The translations under genes and the position numbers were made by a program. The notes under the pieces were generated by a model, which saw only the letters and a list, made by a program, of their open reading frames with translations, was not told where the DNA came from and made no database searches. From Clostridiaceae bacterium (GTDB taxonomy: Bacteria; Bacillota; Clostridia; Oscillospirales; Acutalibacteraceae), in NCBI GenBank assembly GCA_016287385.1, contig JAEEWM010000004.1:1-64000 (forward strand): DNA of 64,000 bases. Reading direction: 5' to 3'. Below are positions 50,907 through 60,575 of this stretch, piece by piece; the first letter of the stretch is position 1, and each line of letters opens with the position of its first letter.

Positions 50907-51413
50907 ATGGATACTTTTTGCGAACAACTGGTAAAAGTGAAAAAGGGTGCTAAATTTTATCTCGGTACCATAGGTCTGTGGTTTGTGGTACTGCTGGTTT
51001 TTTCAATTCCGTTTTTTTATCCTCCGATTATGACCTTTGCTTTGATACTGACCGCCGCCGCGGGCTACGGCGCTTATTACCTTATGGGCTTTCTTTCGAT
51101 AGAGTACGAGTATATAATTACCGAGGATATTCTTGATATCGACATAATATATTCAAAGCGCTCGAGAAAACGTCTGGCTTCGTTCAAATTATCGGAAGTT
51201 GAAAGCATTGAAAAGTATAACGGCGCCCAGCTCGACAAGCGCAGATACAAAAAAATAATCGTTGCCTGCAACAAAGATTTCAAAGATGCATACAAATTTG
51301 TTTTCAGCGGTGATTCCGGCCTTAAAGTCGCGGTTATTGAGCCGAACGAGAGAACAAGAACCGAAATGCTTAAAACCATACCGAGATTTGTGGGTAATAA
51401 TGCGTTCAAATAA
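50907..51413 (+). CDS. Two-helix membrane protein, DUF6106-like
   Basis: 168 residues. Two adjacent membrane helices at about 22-65 (LWFVVLLVFSIPFFYPPIMT) followed by a beta-rich cytoplasmic domain (EYEYIITEDILDIDIIYSKR) with a PH-like look. I recognise it as a clostridial family of unknown function, from memory DUF6106. It precedes nnr by 13 bases and shares its transcript. Confidence 0.7.
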   Translation: MDTFCEQLVKVKKGAKFYLGTIGLWFVVLLVFSIPFFYPPIMTFALILTAAAGYGAYYLMGFLSIEYEYIITEDILDIDIIYSKRSRKRLASFKLSEVESIEKYNGAQLDKRRYKKIIVACNKDFKDAYKFVFSGDSGLKVAVIEPNERTRTEMLKTIPRFVGNNAFK

Positions 51414-51426
51414 TGCGGAGAAATTT

Positions 51427-52890
51427 ATGAAAGTTTTAACTTCTGTTCAAATTAAATTCGCGGAAAAATCGGCCGTAGAACACGGCCTTTTTTCTTATGC
51501 GGTGCTCATGAAAAACGCGGGAGAAGCCGTGTTTGAAGAAATAATTAAAAGATATGCCGTAGTAGGTAAAAAAGTTTTAATAATCGCAGGTTGCGGAAAT
51601 AACGGCGGCGATGGCGCGGTTATAGCCGACAGATTAAACGGCGCGGGTGCGTTCGTAACTATGTGTTATCCAATGGGAAGACCGGATACGGAAACTGCCC
51701 GCCGGTACGCGGAAGCTGTTGAGAATCTGCCGGTTTGCAGGGCGGTTACCGATAATTACGATATTTATATAGACGCTCTCTTCGGTACCGGTTTTAATAA
51801 ACCTTTGACGCAGGAAACGGCTTATCTTATCGACAGTGTAAACGCGAAACCGGGTATAAAAATTGCCGTTGATTTGCCGAGCGGACTGTTTTGCGACGGC
51901 GGTATGGCTCAAACCGCTTTCAGGGCTGATCTTACCGTTACCTTTATCGGTTATAAGCTATGTCAGCTTTTACCGCCTACATCCTCATTTTGCGGCGAGG
52001 TATGCTTTTGCAGTCTTGACGTACCTACAGAAGATGATTACGCCTATAATATTATTCTTCCGCCGAAGGTAAGAATATGCGATAAAAACTCGCATAAAGG
52101 CACATTCGGCACCGCGTTGCTGCTTTGCGGCAGTTACGGTATGTGCGGTGCGCTGATACTAAGCGCAAAGGCGGCGGTTACCTGCGGCGCCGGTATTGTA
52201 AAGGCAATAGTGTGCGATAAAAATTACGCCGCGTTTACATCCTCGGTTCCGGAGGCGGTAACAGTCCCGGTGGAAACCGCGGCAAGCGGCGCGCCGGTAG
52301 TGTATGACAAGACCATGCTTTCCGCTTTGTCCGGGGCAAATTCTCTGCTTGTGGGTTGCGGTATCGGTCGCTCAGATGAAGCAAAAGCCGCGGTCAAAAA
52401 GGCATTGCTTTATACGAATGTTCCTGCCGTAATCGACGCCGATGGCATAAACGCCGTGGCGGGCGACATAAGTATATTAAAGAACGTTAACTCCGAAGTT
52501 ATACTTACGCCGCACCCCGGCGAAATGGCAAGACTCCTTAATACAACTGTTGAAGATGTCGAGGCAAACCGGGTTGTCGCCGCTAAGAGATTTGCCTGTG
52601 ATAACGGTTGCATAGTGGTCCTTAAAGGCGCAAATACCATAGTCGCCGCACCGAACGGCGAGGTTTATTTTAATGTCACCGGTAATTACGGTATGGCAAA
52701 AGGCGGCAGCGGCGACGTGCTTGGCGGCATCATCGCGGCATTGCTCGCAAACGGATATGACGCCCTTACGGCGGCGCTTACGGCGGTATATGTGCACGGA
52801 AAAGCGGGCGACGCCGCGGCTGAAAAGTACACGAAACGTACAATGACGCCGTGCGATATAATAGGAGAGTTAAAGTTCATTTCATTTTAA
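51427..52890 (+). CDS. nnr: Bifunctional NAD(P)H-hydrate repair enzyme
   Basis: 487 residues from the ATG at 51427; the longer frame from 51262 is antisense noise within the previous gene. N-terminal epimerase (GCGNNGGDGAVIADRLNGAG, DALFGTGFNKPLT, AVDLPSGL) and C-terminal ADP-dependent dehydratase (GSYGMCGALILSAKAAVTCG, DADGINAVA, VLTPHPGEMARL, MAKGGSGDVLGGIIAALLA). Repairs hydrated NAD(P)H. Its natural pairing with acpS is not seen here. Confidence 0.95.
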   Translation: MKVLTSVQIKFAEKSAVEHGLFSYAVLMKNAGEAVFEEIIKRYAVVGKKVLIIAGCGNNGGDGAVIADRLNGAGAFVTMCYPMGRPDTETARRYAEAVENLPVCRAVTDNYDIYIDALFGTGFNKPLTQETAYLIDSVNAKPGIKIAVDLPSGLFCDGGMAQTAFRADLTVTFIGYKLCQLLPPTSSFCGEVCFCSLDVPTEDDYAYNIILPPKVRICDKNSHKGTFGTALLLCGSYGMCGALILSAKAAVTCGAGIVKAIVCDKNYAAFTSSVPEAVTVPVETAASGAPVVYDKTMLSALSGANSLLVGCGIGRSDEAKAAVKKALLYTNVPAVIDADGINAVAGDISILKNVNSEVILTPHPGEMARLLNTTVEDVEANRVVAAKRFACDNGCIVVLKGANTIVAAPNGEVYFNVTGNYGMAKGGSGDVLGGIIAALLANGYDALTAALTAVYVHGKAGDAAAEKYTKRTMTPCDIIGELKFISF

Positions 52891-52904
52891 TATGAGGTGA
52901 TACT

Positions 52905-53420
52905 TTGAAAATCAAACTTCTGGTTGCGGTTTTGGTACTTTTCGCAGTGCTTTCCGGCTGTAAGAAAGCCGCACAGCCGCACGGCACGGTCCTGACCTCA
53001 ATATCGTTCAGCGCGGATATCAAATACTATAACGAAAGTTATTCCGCCGATTGCGTGATAGACGAAAGCGGTCGTTTCTCCGCTGTTGTTACAAAGCCGG
53101 AAAATCTTTCGGGGTTGCGTTTTGAGTTTGACGGTGAAAAATGCGAGGTCAATTTCGGCGATCTGAATCTTTCGGATGAGAGCGTGTATATGCCTCAAAA
53201 CTCCGTTGTCAGCACTATAAACAAAATATTTACTCAGTGCCGGCGCGCCACGAACGGAGAGAGCAGACATAATTTCAGGATTAAGGGCAAGTGTGACGGC
53301 AAAAAGTATGCGCTTACCGTTTCACCGTCCGGTCTGCCCATATCGCTTGAAGTGCCGGATCTCGGGCTTCAGGTTGATTTCAATAACGTATCTTTGCTTA
53401 ATTCAAAAGTCGAAGGCTGA
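52905..53420 (+). CDS. Hypothetical lipoprotein
   Basis: 171 residues from a TTG at 52905, with GAGGTGA before. Signal peptide with lipobox LSGC at residues 18-21, then a beta-rich domain (TSISFSADIKYYNESYSADC) of about 145 residues similar in build to LolA/LppX-type lipoproteins, with an even number of strands. No further assignment. It ends in a hairpin that includes its stop codon. Confidence 0.7.
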   Translation: MKIKLLVAVLVLFAVLSGCKKAAQPHGTVLTSISFSADIKYYNESYSADCVIDESGRFSAVVTKPENLSGLRFEFDGEKCEVNFGDLNLSDESVYMPQNSVVSTINKIFTQCRRATNGESRHNFRIKGKCDGKKYALTVSPSGLPISLEVPDLGLQVDFNNVSLLNSKVEG

Positions 53421-53437
53421 ACGTCTTCGACTTTTTA
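53404..53437 (+). terminator. Terminator of nnr-lipoprotein operon
   Basis: AAAAGTCGAAG pairs with CTTCGACTTTT and is followed by TACG; T-rich end within the stem. The stop codon TGA lies in the loop. Confidence 0.8.
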
Positions 53438-53450
53438 CGTTTGTATTACC

Positions 53451-53480
53451 TTGACATTTAACAATATAATTGTTATAATA
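53451..53480 (+). promoter_or_regulatory. Promoter of the yicC-to-prkC operon
   Basis: TTGACA (53451-53456), 18-base spacer, TATAAT (53475-53480). It is the only good promoter seen before a run of tightly packed genes to the window end. Confidence 0.82.
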
Positions 53481-53514
53481 CTATAAATATATTGGGGCGG
53501 TATGCCTTTGGGAG

Positions 53515-54402
53515 TTGATTGTCACGGTATACAGTATGACCGGGTTCGGGCGAAGTAAAACCGTTGAGGACGGATACGAAATACTTGTCGAGATTAAATC
53601 CGTTAATCACCGGTATTTTGAATACAGTTCGCGTATTGCCCGACCGTTTCAGTTTTTGGATGAAAAAGTCAAACAGCTTTGTAAGCAGAGCATAGCGCGC
53701 GGTAAGGTCGAGGTCGGCGTTTCAATTTCCGATAATTCCGAAAACTCCGTTACGCTTGAGCTTAACGAGGCGTACGCCAACGCATACATTGCCGCGCTTA
53801 AAAAGCTTTCGGAAAAGTACAAGCTTAAAAACGATTTGAAGCTGTCGTCGGTTGTCAACAACAGTGAACTGTTTACCGTGAAAAAATCCGAGACCGATGA
53901 GGAGCGTCTGACGGGGCTTGTATGCCGTACCGTGACCGACGCGATAGACAGTTTTAACACAATGCGTGCCGCCGAAGGCGAAAAGCTTGTGACTGACGTA
54001 ACCGAACGCGCGGGTTATATTCTCGAAAGGGTTGCCGAGGTTGAAAAGCGTTCGCCCGAAACCGTTAAAGAATACAGGGAGCGACTTGAAAACAAGATAA
54101 AAGAACTGCTCGGCGATACAAATGTAGATGAACAGCGCCTGCTTACCGAAACGGCGATATTTGCCGATAAAATCGCGGTGGCGGAGGAAACGGTCAGGCT
54201 TCGCAGCCACATTTCCGCGTTGCTTTCGCTTTTTGATACCGGCGGCGATATCGGCAAAAAACTTGATTTCATCGTGCAGGAAATGAACCGTGAAACAAAT
54301 ACTATCGGTTCAAAAGCGCAGGATATCGAAATCGGCAAGATAGTAGTAGATATAAAATCTGAAATAGAAAAAATAAGAGAACAAATTCAGAATATCGAAT
54401 AA
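53515..54402 (+). CDS. yicC: YicC family endoribonuclease-like protein
   Basis: 295 residues. N-terminal [19 protein letters not shown] and the C-terminal DUF1732 region ([19 protein letters not shown] then [20 protein letters not shown]) define YicC/YloC, an RNase that acts on small RNAs in E. coli and B. subtilis. The start is uncertain: the TTG at 53515 abuts GGGAG, while the ATG at 53536 is 21 bases downstream of it and would cut the conserved SMTGFG motif. First gene of the operon. Confidence 0.9.
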   Translation: MIVTVYSMTGFGRSKTVEDGYEILVEIKSVNHRYFEYSSRIARPFQFLDEKVKQLCKQSIARGKVEVGVSISDNSENSVTLELNEAYANAYIAALKKLSEKYKLKNDLKLSSVVNNSELFTVKKSETDEERLTGLVCRTVTDAIDSFNTMRAAEGEKLVTDVTERAGYILERVAEVEKRSPETVKEYRERLENKIKELLGDTNVDEQRLLTETAIFADKIAVAEETVRLRSHISALLSLFDTGGDIGKKLDFIVQEMNRETNTIGSKAQDIEIGKIVVDIKSEIEKIREQIQNIE

Positions 54403-54413
54403 AGGTGGAATTA

Positions 54414-54682
54414 TGAAACTTGTAAATATCGGTTTTGGTAATATGGTGGCGGCAAACCGTATGGTTGCAATAGTAAGCCCTGAGTCCGCGCCGATAAAGC
54501 GAATCGTTCAGGATGCAAAAGAGCGCGGCACGCTTATAGACGCAACTCACGGCAGAAGGACCCGCGCTGTCATTATTACAGACAGCGACCATATAATTCT
54601 CACCTATCTGCAATCCGAGACCGTTGCAAGCCGAATAATCGAGGATGACGCTATCGATGAAGAGGAGGATGAAAATGAGTAG
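54414..54682 (+). CDS. remA: Extracellular matrix regulator RemA (DUF370)
   Basis: 89 residues. [28 protein letters not shown] and [19 protein letters not shown] are diagnostic. In B. subtilis RemA is a DNA-binding activator of biofilm matrix and osmoprotection genes; here it sits in its conserved place between yicC and gmk. It may be relevant to the matrix-type locus at 2.5-13 kb. Overlaps the gmk start by 8 bases. Confidence 0.95.
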
Positions 54683-55286
54683 GGGAAGATTATTTATAAT
54701 CTCCGGTCCGTCAGGTTCCGGCAAGGATACGCTGATGACCGAACTGTTCAAAATGCGTCCCGAGCTTAAATTTTCAATTTCGTCGATCACGCGCGATATC
54801 AGGGAAAACGAAAAGCCGGGTGAAAAATACAATTTTATTACCCGCGAGCAATTTGAGCGGATGATAGATAACGATCAGCTGCTTGAATATAACGTTTTCG
54901 TAGGGAACTATTACGGTACGCCGAAAGCACCTGTACTCGCGGCGATAGAAAACGGCGATGACATAATTGTTGAGGTCGATGTAAACGGCGCGGCGCAGAT
55001 AAGGGAAAAAATGCCGGAATCGACCAGCGTTTTCATACTTCCGCCGTCGTTTGAAGTATTAAAGAGCCGCCTCCAAAAGCGCGGTACCGAGAGTGATGAC
55101 AAGATAAAAGCAAGACTTGAGTGTGCTCTGGGTGAAATCGCAAGAGCCGGCGAATATGATTACGTTATAGTAAACGACGATTTGCAAAAGGCAGTAAACG
55201 AGCTTTCGGATATTATCCGGCTGGACCGCCTGAAATCAGACAGAAATCAAATTCTGATAAACAGTATTTTAGAAAAAGAGAGGTAA
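54675..55286 (+). CDS. gmk: Guanylate kinase
   Basis: 203 residues from the ATG at 54675 with GAGGAGG before; the frame from 54645 is within remA. P-loop [17 protein letters not shown], the SxTTR-like [17 protein letters not shown] and [13 protein letters not shown] are the family motifs. Phosphorylates GMP to GDP. The P-loop has Asp (GKDT) in place of the usual Ser/Gly, common in this group. Confidence 0.96.
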   Translation: MSRGRLFIISGPSGSGKDTLMTELFKMRPELKFSISSITRDIRENEKPGEKYNFITREQFERMIDNDQLLEYNVFVGNYYGTPKAPVLAAIENGDDIIVEVDVNGAAQIREKMPESTSVFILPPSFEVLKSRLQKRGTESDDKIKARLECALGEIARAGEYDYVIVNDDLQKAVNELSDIIRLDRLKSDRNQILINSILEKER

Positions 55287-55291
55287 TTTTT

Positions 55292-55474
55292 ATGCTTAAT
55301 CCCGCAATCGGTAAACTTATTGACGAATACGACAACCGTTACCGTCTTGTAACCGATATTTCAAAGAGTGCCCGTGAGATTTCCGCGGAAGCGGAAAAAA
55401 ATGAGGAAATACTCATTGAGAAACCGGTCAGTATCGCCATTAACAAGTTGGCATCGGAAAAAGGTCTTATTTAA
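55292..55474 (+). CDS. rpoZ: RNA polymerase omega subunit
   Basis: 60 residues. MLNPAIGKLIDEYDNRYRLV followed by DISKSAREISAEA matches the short Firmicutes omega, and the conserved location after gmk supports it. Helps fold and recruit beta'. Confidence 0.92.
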   Translation: MLNPAIGKLIDEYDNRYRLVTDISKSAREISAEAEKNEEILIEKPVSIAINKLASEKGLI

Positions 55475-55489
55475 GCGGTAAACAAGGAC

Positions 55490-57919
55490 ATGTGTAAATT
55501 CACGGTTGCCCACGTTGTACTTGACGGCGCGGTCGGCGCTTACGATAAGATATATACCTACGCCGTGCCGGATGAGCTTTTGCAGCGTGCCGCGGCGGGT
55601 TGCCGCGTTTGCGTACCGTTTTCACGGTCTAACCGTACGAGGATCGGTCTTATCCTGTCACTCGATACGTGTGATGACGTTTCTGCGTATAAAAACATTG
55701 CTTCGGTTGTTGACGATACACCTATACTGAACGCGGAAATGCTTAAAATCTGCGCGTGGCTTCATGACAGTGTCTTTTGCACTTATTTTGACGCCGTTAA
55801 CGCCATGGTGCCCGCCGGTCTTAAATTCAAGCTGAAAGATTATTATTCGGCAAACGGCGAATTTGCCGACGTTTCACTTCTTGACGGCGGCGAGGCGGAG
55901 ATTTTCGGGTATTTGTCCGAAAACGGCGAGACCTCCGGCGACAAACTGAGAACCGTTTTTGAAAACTGCGCCGATTTGCTTTTTTCGCTTACTGATAAGT
56001 GCGCGGTTATCCATACCGTGACCCCGAAAAGGCAGACGGGTGATTTTACGCGGCGTTATGTCAGAGTAAGCGGGGATGAAGCCGAACCGGCGGTTAAGCT
56101 CACACCGCGGCAAAGCGAGGTATACGACGCGGCGCTTGCAGCCGGTGAGGTCAGTATAAAAGAATTGCAGTATTTTACCGGAGCTTCGGTTTCGGTTATA
56201 AACTCGCTTGTCGATAAAGGCGTTCTTGAAACCTTTGAAAAGCTTGAATTCCGTATGCCGCCGAGAAATACGGCGCCTGTCAGGTTGCCGGAAATTGATT
56301 TGAACGATGAGCAAACCGCGGCGTTTTCCGGACTTAAAGAGCAAATGTTTGCAGGTGCCGGCAAGGTGTCGCTTCTTTACGGTGTTACCGGCAGCGGCAA
56401 AACCCGGGTATTTATGAGGCTTGCGGATGAGGCGATAAAATCAAACCGCGGCGTTATAATCATGGTGCCTGAAATTGCTCTTACGCCGCAGATGATAGGA
56501 CTTTTCGGGTCACGTTACGGCAGCAGGGTAGCGGTATTTCACAGCGCAATGTCCGTAGGTCAGCGTATGGATGAATACAGGCGTATCGTTATGGGTAAGG
56601 CGCTTATAGCCATCGGTACCCGCAGCGCCGTATTCGCACCGTTTAAGGACCTTGGACTTATAGTGATTGACGAAGAGCAGGAGCACACCTATAAATCGGA
56701 AAAAAGCCCGCGCTTTCACGCGCGCGACATTGCAAAGCTTCGCGTTAAGTATCATAAGGCTCTGCTTTGTCTTTCAAGCGCAACTCCGTCTCTCGAAAGT
56801 TTTGCTCTCGCGAAAGCGGGTAAATACGGTCTGTTCAACTTAAAAAACAGATATAACGGGCTTTCGCTTCCCGAGGTAAGCGTGATAAATATGCGAGACG
56901 AGCTCGCTGGCGGTAATTCATCGAATATAAGCCGTAAACTGGCGGCGCTGATCGGTGAGCAGCTGGAGGCAAAAAAGCAGTCTATCATACTTCTCAACCG
57001 CCGGGGACACAATACCTACGTGTCCTGCCCATCCTGCGGATATGTTGCGACCTGTGATAACTGCAGTATTTCACTTACGTATCATTCGGCGAATAAGCGC
57101 CTGATGTGCCATTATTGCGGTTTTTCGGTTCCGTTATATAAAAAATGTCCCGAATGTTCAAACGAGTATCTCACTTTTTCGGGCGCCGGAACACAAAGGA
57201 TAACGGAGGAGCTGTCAGCGCTGTTTCCGTCGGCTCGGATATTGCGGCTCGACGCCGACAGCACAATGACCCGAAATTCATATTCGATAAATCTCGGCGA
57301 TTTTGCCGACGGTAAATACGACATCATGGTCGGCACACAAATGGTGGCGAAGGGTCTTGACTTTCCGAACGTTTCACTTGTGGGCGTTATCGGGGCAGAC
57401 AGGGCGCTTTCCGGCGACGATTACCGCGGGTATGAGCGCACCTTTGATCTGATTACCCAGGTTATCGGGCGCGCCGGCAGGGCTGACGGCAACGGGATAG
57501 CGGTTATTCAAACATCGGATACCGACAACCATGTTATTGACCTCGCAAAAAACCAGGATTATGAAGCGTTCTATAATGAAGAAATAATCGACAGAATGAA
57601 TAAAATTTTTCCGCCGTACTGTGACCTTTGCCTTGTATGGGCGCAGTCGCAAAGCGGCGATTCGGCACAGTCGGCGATATTTGAAATTTTCGGCGCGATT
57701 AAAAAAATGATTTCGGGGGATTATTCGGATCTGCATCTTATAATTCTCGGTCCGAACGCGGCGTACGTGCCGAAAGTCGGCGGTAAATACAGATACCGCA
57801 TGCTGATAAAGTGCAAAAATAACACGCGTTTTCGCGATATGATTTCAAAAGCGTGTGAAGGAATAGGAAAAGGCGATATATCGGTAGGGATAGATATAAA
57901 TCCCGAAAATATAATTTGA
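55490..57919 (+). CDS. priA: Primosomal replication helicase PriA
   Basis: 809 residues. N-terminal 3'-OH-binding domain (VVLDGAVGAYDKIYTYAVPD), Walker A LLYGVTGSGKTRVFM around residue 300, DEEQ-type box IVIDEEQEHTYKS, zinc sites CPSCGYVATCDNC and CHYCG with CPEC, motif V/VI MVGTQMVAKGLDFPNV and VIGRAGRAD. Restarts stalled replication forks. The winged-helix region at about 210-260 is intact. Contains no frameshift. Confidence 0.96.
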   Translation: MCKFTVAHVVLDGAVGAYDKIYTYAVPDELLQRAAAGCRVCVPFSRSNRTRIGLILSLDTCDDVSAYKNIASVVDDTPILNAEMLKICAWLHDSVFCTYFDAVNAMVPAGLKFKLKDYYSANGEFADVSLLDGGEAEIFGYLSENGETSGDKLRTVFENCADLLFSLTDKCAVIHTVTPKRQTGDFTRRYVRVSGDEAEPAVKLTPRQSEVYDAALAAGEVSIKELQYFTGASVSVINSLVDKGVLETFEKLEFRMPPRNTAPVRLPEIDLNDEQTAAFSGLKEQMFAGAGKVSLLYGVTGSGKTRVFMRLADEAIKSNRGVIIMVPEIALTPQMIGLFGSRYGSRVAVFHSAMSVGQRMDEYRRIVMGKALIAIGTRSAVFAPFKDLGLIVIDEEQEHTYKSEKSPRFHARDIAKLRVKYHKALLCLSSATPSLESFALAKAGKYGLFNLKNRYNGLSLPEVSVINMRDELAGGNSSNISRKLAALIGEQLEAKKQSIILLNRRGHNTYVSCPSCGYVATCDNCSISLTYHSANKRLMCHYCGFSVPLYKKCPECSNEYLTFSGAGTQRITEELSALFPSARILRLDADSTMTRNSYSINLGDFADGKYDIMVGTQMVAKGLDFPNVSLVGVIGADRALSGDDYRGYERTFDLITQVIGRAGRADGNGIAVIQTSDTDNHVIDLAKNQDYEAFYNEEIIDRMNKIFPPYCDLCLVWAQSQSGDSAQSAIFEIFGAIKKMISGDYSDLHLIILGPNAAYVPKVGGKYRYRMLIKCKNNTRFRDMISKACEGIGKGDISVGIDINPENII

Positions 57920-57928
57920 GGAGTTATT

Positions 57929-58363
57929 ATGGCAATTCGTAACATTGTGAAATACGGCGACGACGTTCTTCGCAAAACCTGCCGTTCACAACTGCAGTTT
58001 GATAAGCGTCTGCACGTTATACTTGACGATATGGCGCAGACGATGTACGAGGCGCAGGGCGTAGGTCTTGCGGCGCCGCAGGTCGGTATTTTGCGGCGGT
58101 TCTGCATTGTAGATGTGGGCGACGGTCTTATTGAGCTTGTAAATCCGGTACTTGTAAGCAGCTCCGGTGAACAAACCGATGAAGAGGGTTGCCTTTCACT
58201 GCCCGGCAAATATGCCGAAGTCACGCGACCCATGAACGTAACGGTACGCGCACAGGACAGATTCGGCAAAAACTTTGAAATCTCCGCAAGTGAACTGAAA
58301 GCTCGGGCGATACTTCATGAAATGGACCACCTTGACGGTATTCTGTATATCGACAGGGTATGA
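57929..58363 (+). CDS. def: Peptide deformylase
   Basis: 144 residues, short type. Motifs GVGLAAPQVGILRR, EEGCLSLPGKYAEV and ILHEMDHLDGILYID, where Cys and the HExDH pair bind the metal. Removes the formyl group from nascent proteins, and lies before fmt which adds it to Met-tRNA. Confidence 0.96.
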   Translation: MAIRNIVKYGDDVLRKTCRSQLQFDKRLHVILDDMAQTMYEAQGVGLAAPQVGILRRFCIVDVGDGLIELVNPVLVSSSGEQTDEEGCLSLPGKYAEVTRPMNVTVRAQDRFGKNFEISASELKARAILHEMDHLDGILYIDRV

Positions 58364-58376
58364 AAGGGTTGTTTTA

Positions 58377-59300
58377 ATGCGTATAGTTTTTATGGGTACG
58401 CCGCAGTACAGCGTGCCGACGGCCTCGGCGCTTCTTGACGCGGGGCACGAGGTTGCCGCGGTATTTTGCCAACCCGATAAGCCGGTCGGAAGAAAACAGA
58501 TCTTAACACCGCCGCCGGTAAAGACTTTTGCCGTAAGCAGAGGCATTTCGGTTTATCAGCCCGTGACTCTGCGAAACGGTGAGGCGTTCGAAATAATTAA
58601 GAGTATAGCGCCCGACGTTATAGTAGTCGTTGCCTACGGCAAGATTCTGCCTAAGGAAATACTTGATTTGCCTAAGTACGGATGTATTAACGGTCACGCG
58701 TCACTCCTGCCGAAGCTTCGCGGCGCGTCACCGATACAGTGGGCGATAGTGACGGGTGAGAAAAAAACCGGCGTAACGGTAATGCAGATGGACGAAGGCA
58801 TGGATACCGGGGACATTCTTTCGGTAATTGAAACGGATATTGCGCCTGACGATACAGCCGGGTCTTTGTTTGAAAAGCTTTCCCTCGTTACCGCCCGGCT
58901 CATTTCCAAAACACTGCTTTCGGTTGAGCGGGGAGCCGTTCATCCGATAAGTCAGGACGGCGCTCTTGCAACCTACGCGCCGGTCATTAAAAAGGAAATG
59001 GCGCATATTGATTTTTCAAAAAGCGCCGATGATATCTGCAACGCGATTCGCGGTTTCAACCCCTGGCCCTGCGCGTTTTGCTTTATTGACGGCAGACGAA
59101 TAAAGGTTTTAAGCGCGAAAAAGCAAAGCGGCGGCGACAAACCCGGCATTGTGACTGAAAGCGACGGTAAACTGGTTGTTTCCTGCGGTTTCGGCGGCGC
59201 GGTTGAATTATTGACGGTTCAGCCGGAGGGCTCAAAACCGATGTCTGCCGCACAAATGCTTAACGGTAAAAAAATACCGACGGGAACGGTCGTCAGCTGA
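58377..59300 (+). CDS. fmt: Methionyl-tRNA formyltransferase
   Basis: 307 residues from the ATG at 58377. MRIVFMGTPQYSVPTASAL, the catalytic GCINGHASLLPKLRGASPIQ with Asn-His, and GVTVMQMDEGMDTGDIL with the Asp. C-terminal OB-like domain for tRNA binding (VELLTVQPEGSKPMSAAQML). Formylates initiator Met-tRNA. Confidence 0.97.
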   Translation: MRIVFMGTPQYSVPTASALLDAGHEVAAVFCQPDKPVGRKQILTPPPVKTFAVSRGISVYQPVTLRNGEAFEIIKSIAPDVIVVVAYGKILPKEILDLPKYGCINGHASLLPKLRGASPIQWAIVTGEKKTGVTVMQMDEGMDTGDILSVIETDIAPDDTAGSLFEKLSLVTARLISKTLLSVERGAVHPISQDGALATYAPVIKKEMAHIDFSKSADDICNAIRGFNPWPCAFCFIDGRRIKVLSAKKQSGGDKPGIVTESDGKLVVSCGFGGAVELLTVQPEGSKPMSAAQMLNGKKIPTGTVVS

Positions 59301-59301
59301 T

Positions 59302-60570
59302 ATGATAAATCAACGAAAAATCGCCCTGGACGCACTGATAGCAGTCGGAGAAAACTACGGATTTTCAAATATCGTCCTTAATAACGCGCTGCAAAGTAAT
59401 GGCGTGAGCAATGAGGATAAACCTTTTATTACAGCGCTTTTCTACGGCGTTCTTGACAGACGCATGACCGTCGATTACTGCATATCGCGTTTTTTGAAAA
59501 AACCGCTTGAAAAAATGGCTCCGGTTACGCTTAACGCGCTTCGTCTCGCGGTGTTTCAGCTCCTGTTTATGGATAGAGTGCCGCAAAGCGCCGCGGTAAA
59601 CGAATCGGTAAATCTTGTAAAGAACTCAAAAGAACGTTATAACGCCGCTTTTACAAACGCGGTACTCAGGAGTTTTTTGAGAAATAAGCCGGAATTGCCC
59701 GGTGACAATTCCGTTTCTTCCCTTAAAATAAGGTATTCGTGCCCCGAATGGATTATTGAAAGTTTTATTAACGATTACGGAACGGACGAAACCGTCGTTT
59801 TGCTGGAGCACTTTTTGAGCGTGCCTAAAATCACCGTACGCGTAAACACATCGGCAATCTCCGAGACGGATTTTATTTCGGCGCTCAGCGGCAGGGGCAT
59901 TAACGTAAGCAGGGCGGAACTTGGCGGTTGTGTAATACTTGACGCCGGCACCGATACTCAATCACTTGAAGAATACAAAAACGGTCTTTTTCACGTTCAG
60001 GATATTCCTTCGCAGACCGCCGTCAAAATGCTTGATATTAAGACCGGTGACAGAGTGCTTGATATGTGCGCTTCGCCCGGCGGCAAATCGTTTACCGCCG
60101 CACAGTACGCGCTTTGCGGGCAAGTGGTCTCTTGCGATATTCACGAAAACAGGGTAAAGCTGATAAGCGACGGTGCCGCACGTCTTAAACTGAGCAACGT
60201 GACCGCTCTTGTGAGGGATTCACGGGTATTCGACGAAACGCTCGGTAAGTTTGATAAGATAATATGCGACGCACCGTGTTCGGGGCTGGGTGTTATACGC
60301 CGCAAACCCGAGATTAAGTATAAAAAAGACATCGATTTTTCTCTGCTTCAAAAAACGCAGAGGGAGATTCTCAATAACGCGGTGAACTATCTGAAGGATA
60401 ACGGCGCACTTCTTTATTCGACCTGCACTTTACGCCGCGGTGAGAATGAGGAAACAGTAGACACCTTTTTGGAAAGTCACAGCGGGTTTGAAAAAACCTT
60501 TGAGCATACCTTTTTACCTTCGACCGACAGTACAGACGGCTTTTATTGTGCCGTAATCAAGCGCAGGTGA
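59302..60570 (+). CDS. rsmB: 16S rRNA (cytosine-967-C5)-methyltransferase
   Basis: 422 residues. N-terminal NusB-like helical domain (RKIALDALIAVGENYGFS), then a SAM-fold domain: LDMCASPGGKSFTAAQYA, CDIHENRV, and catalytic IICDAPCSGLGVIRRKPEIK with Cys, then LYSTCTLRRGENEETVD with the second Cys. Methylates C967 in 16S rRNA. ATG immediately after the fmt stop. Confidence 0.95.
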   Translation: MINQRKIALDALIAVGENYGFSNIVLNNALQSNGVSNEDKPFITALFYGVLDRRMTVDYCISRFLKKPLEKMAPVTLNALRLAVFQLLFMDRVPQSAAVNESVNLVKNSKERYNAAFTNAVLRSFLRNKPELPGDNSVSSLKIRYSCPEWIIESFINDYGTDETVVLLEHFLSVPKITVRVNTSAISETDFISALSGRGINVSRAELGGCVILDAGTDTQSLEEYKNGLFHVQDIPSQTAVKMLDIKTGDRVLDMCASPGGKSFTAAQYALCGQVVSCDIHENRVKLISDGAARLKLSNVTALVRDSRVFDETLGKFDKIICDAPCSGLGVIRRKPEIKYKKDIDFSLLQKTQREILNNAVNYLKDNGALLYSTCTLRRGENEETVDTFLESHSGFEKTFEHTFLPSTDSTDGFYCAVIKRR

Positions 60571-60575
60571 TTTTT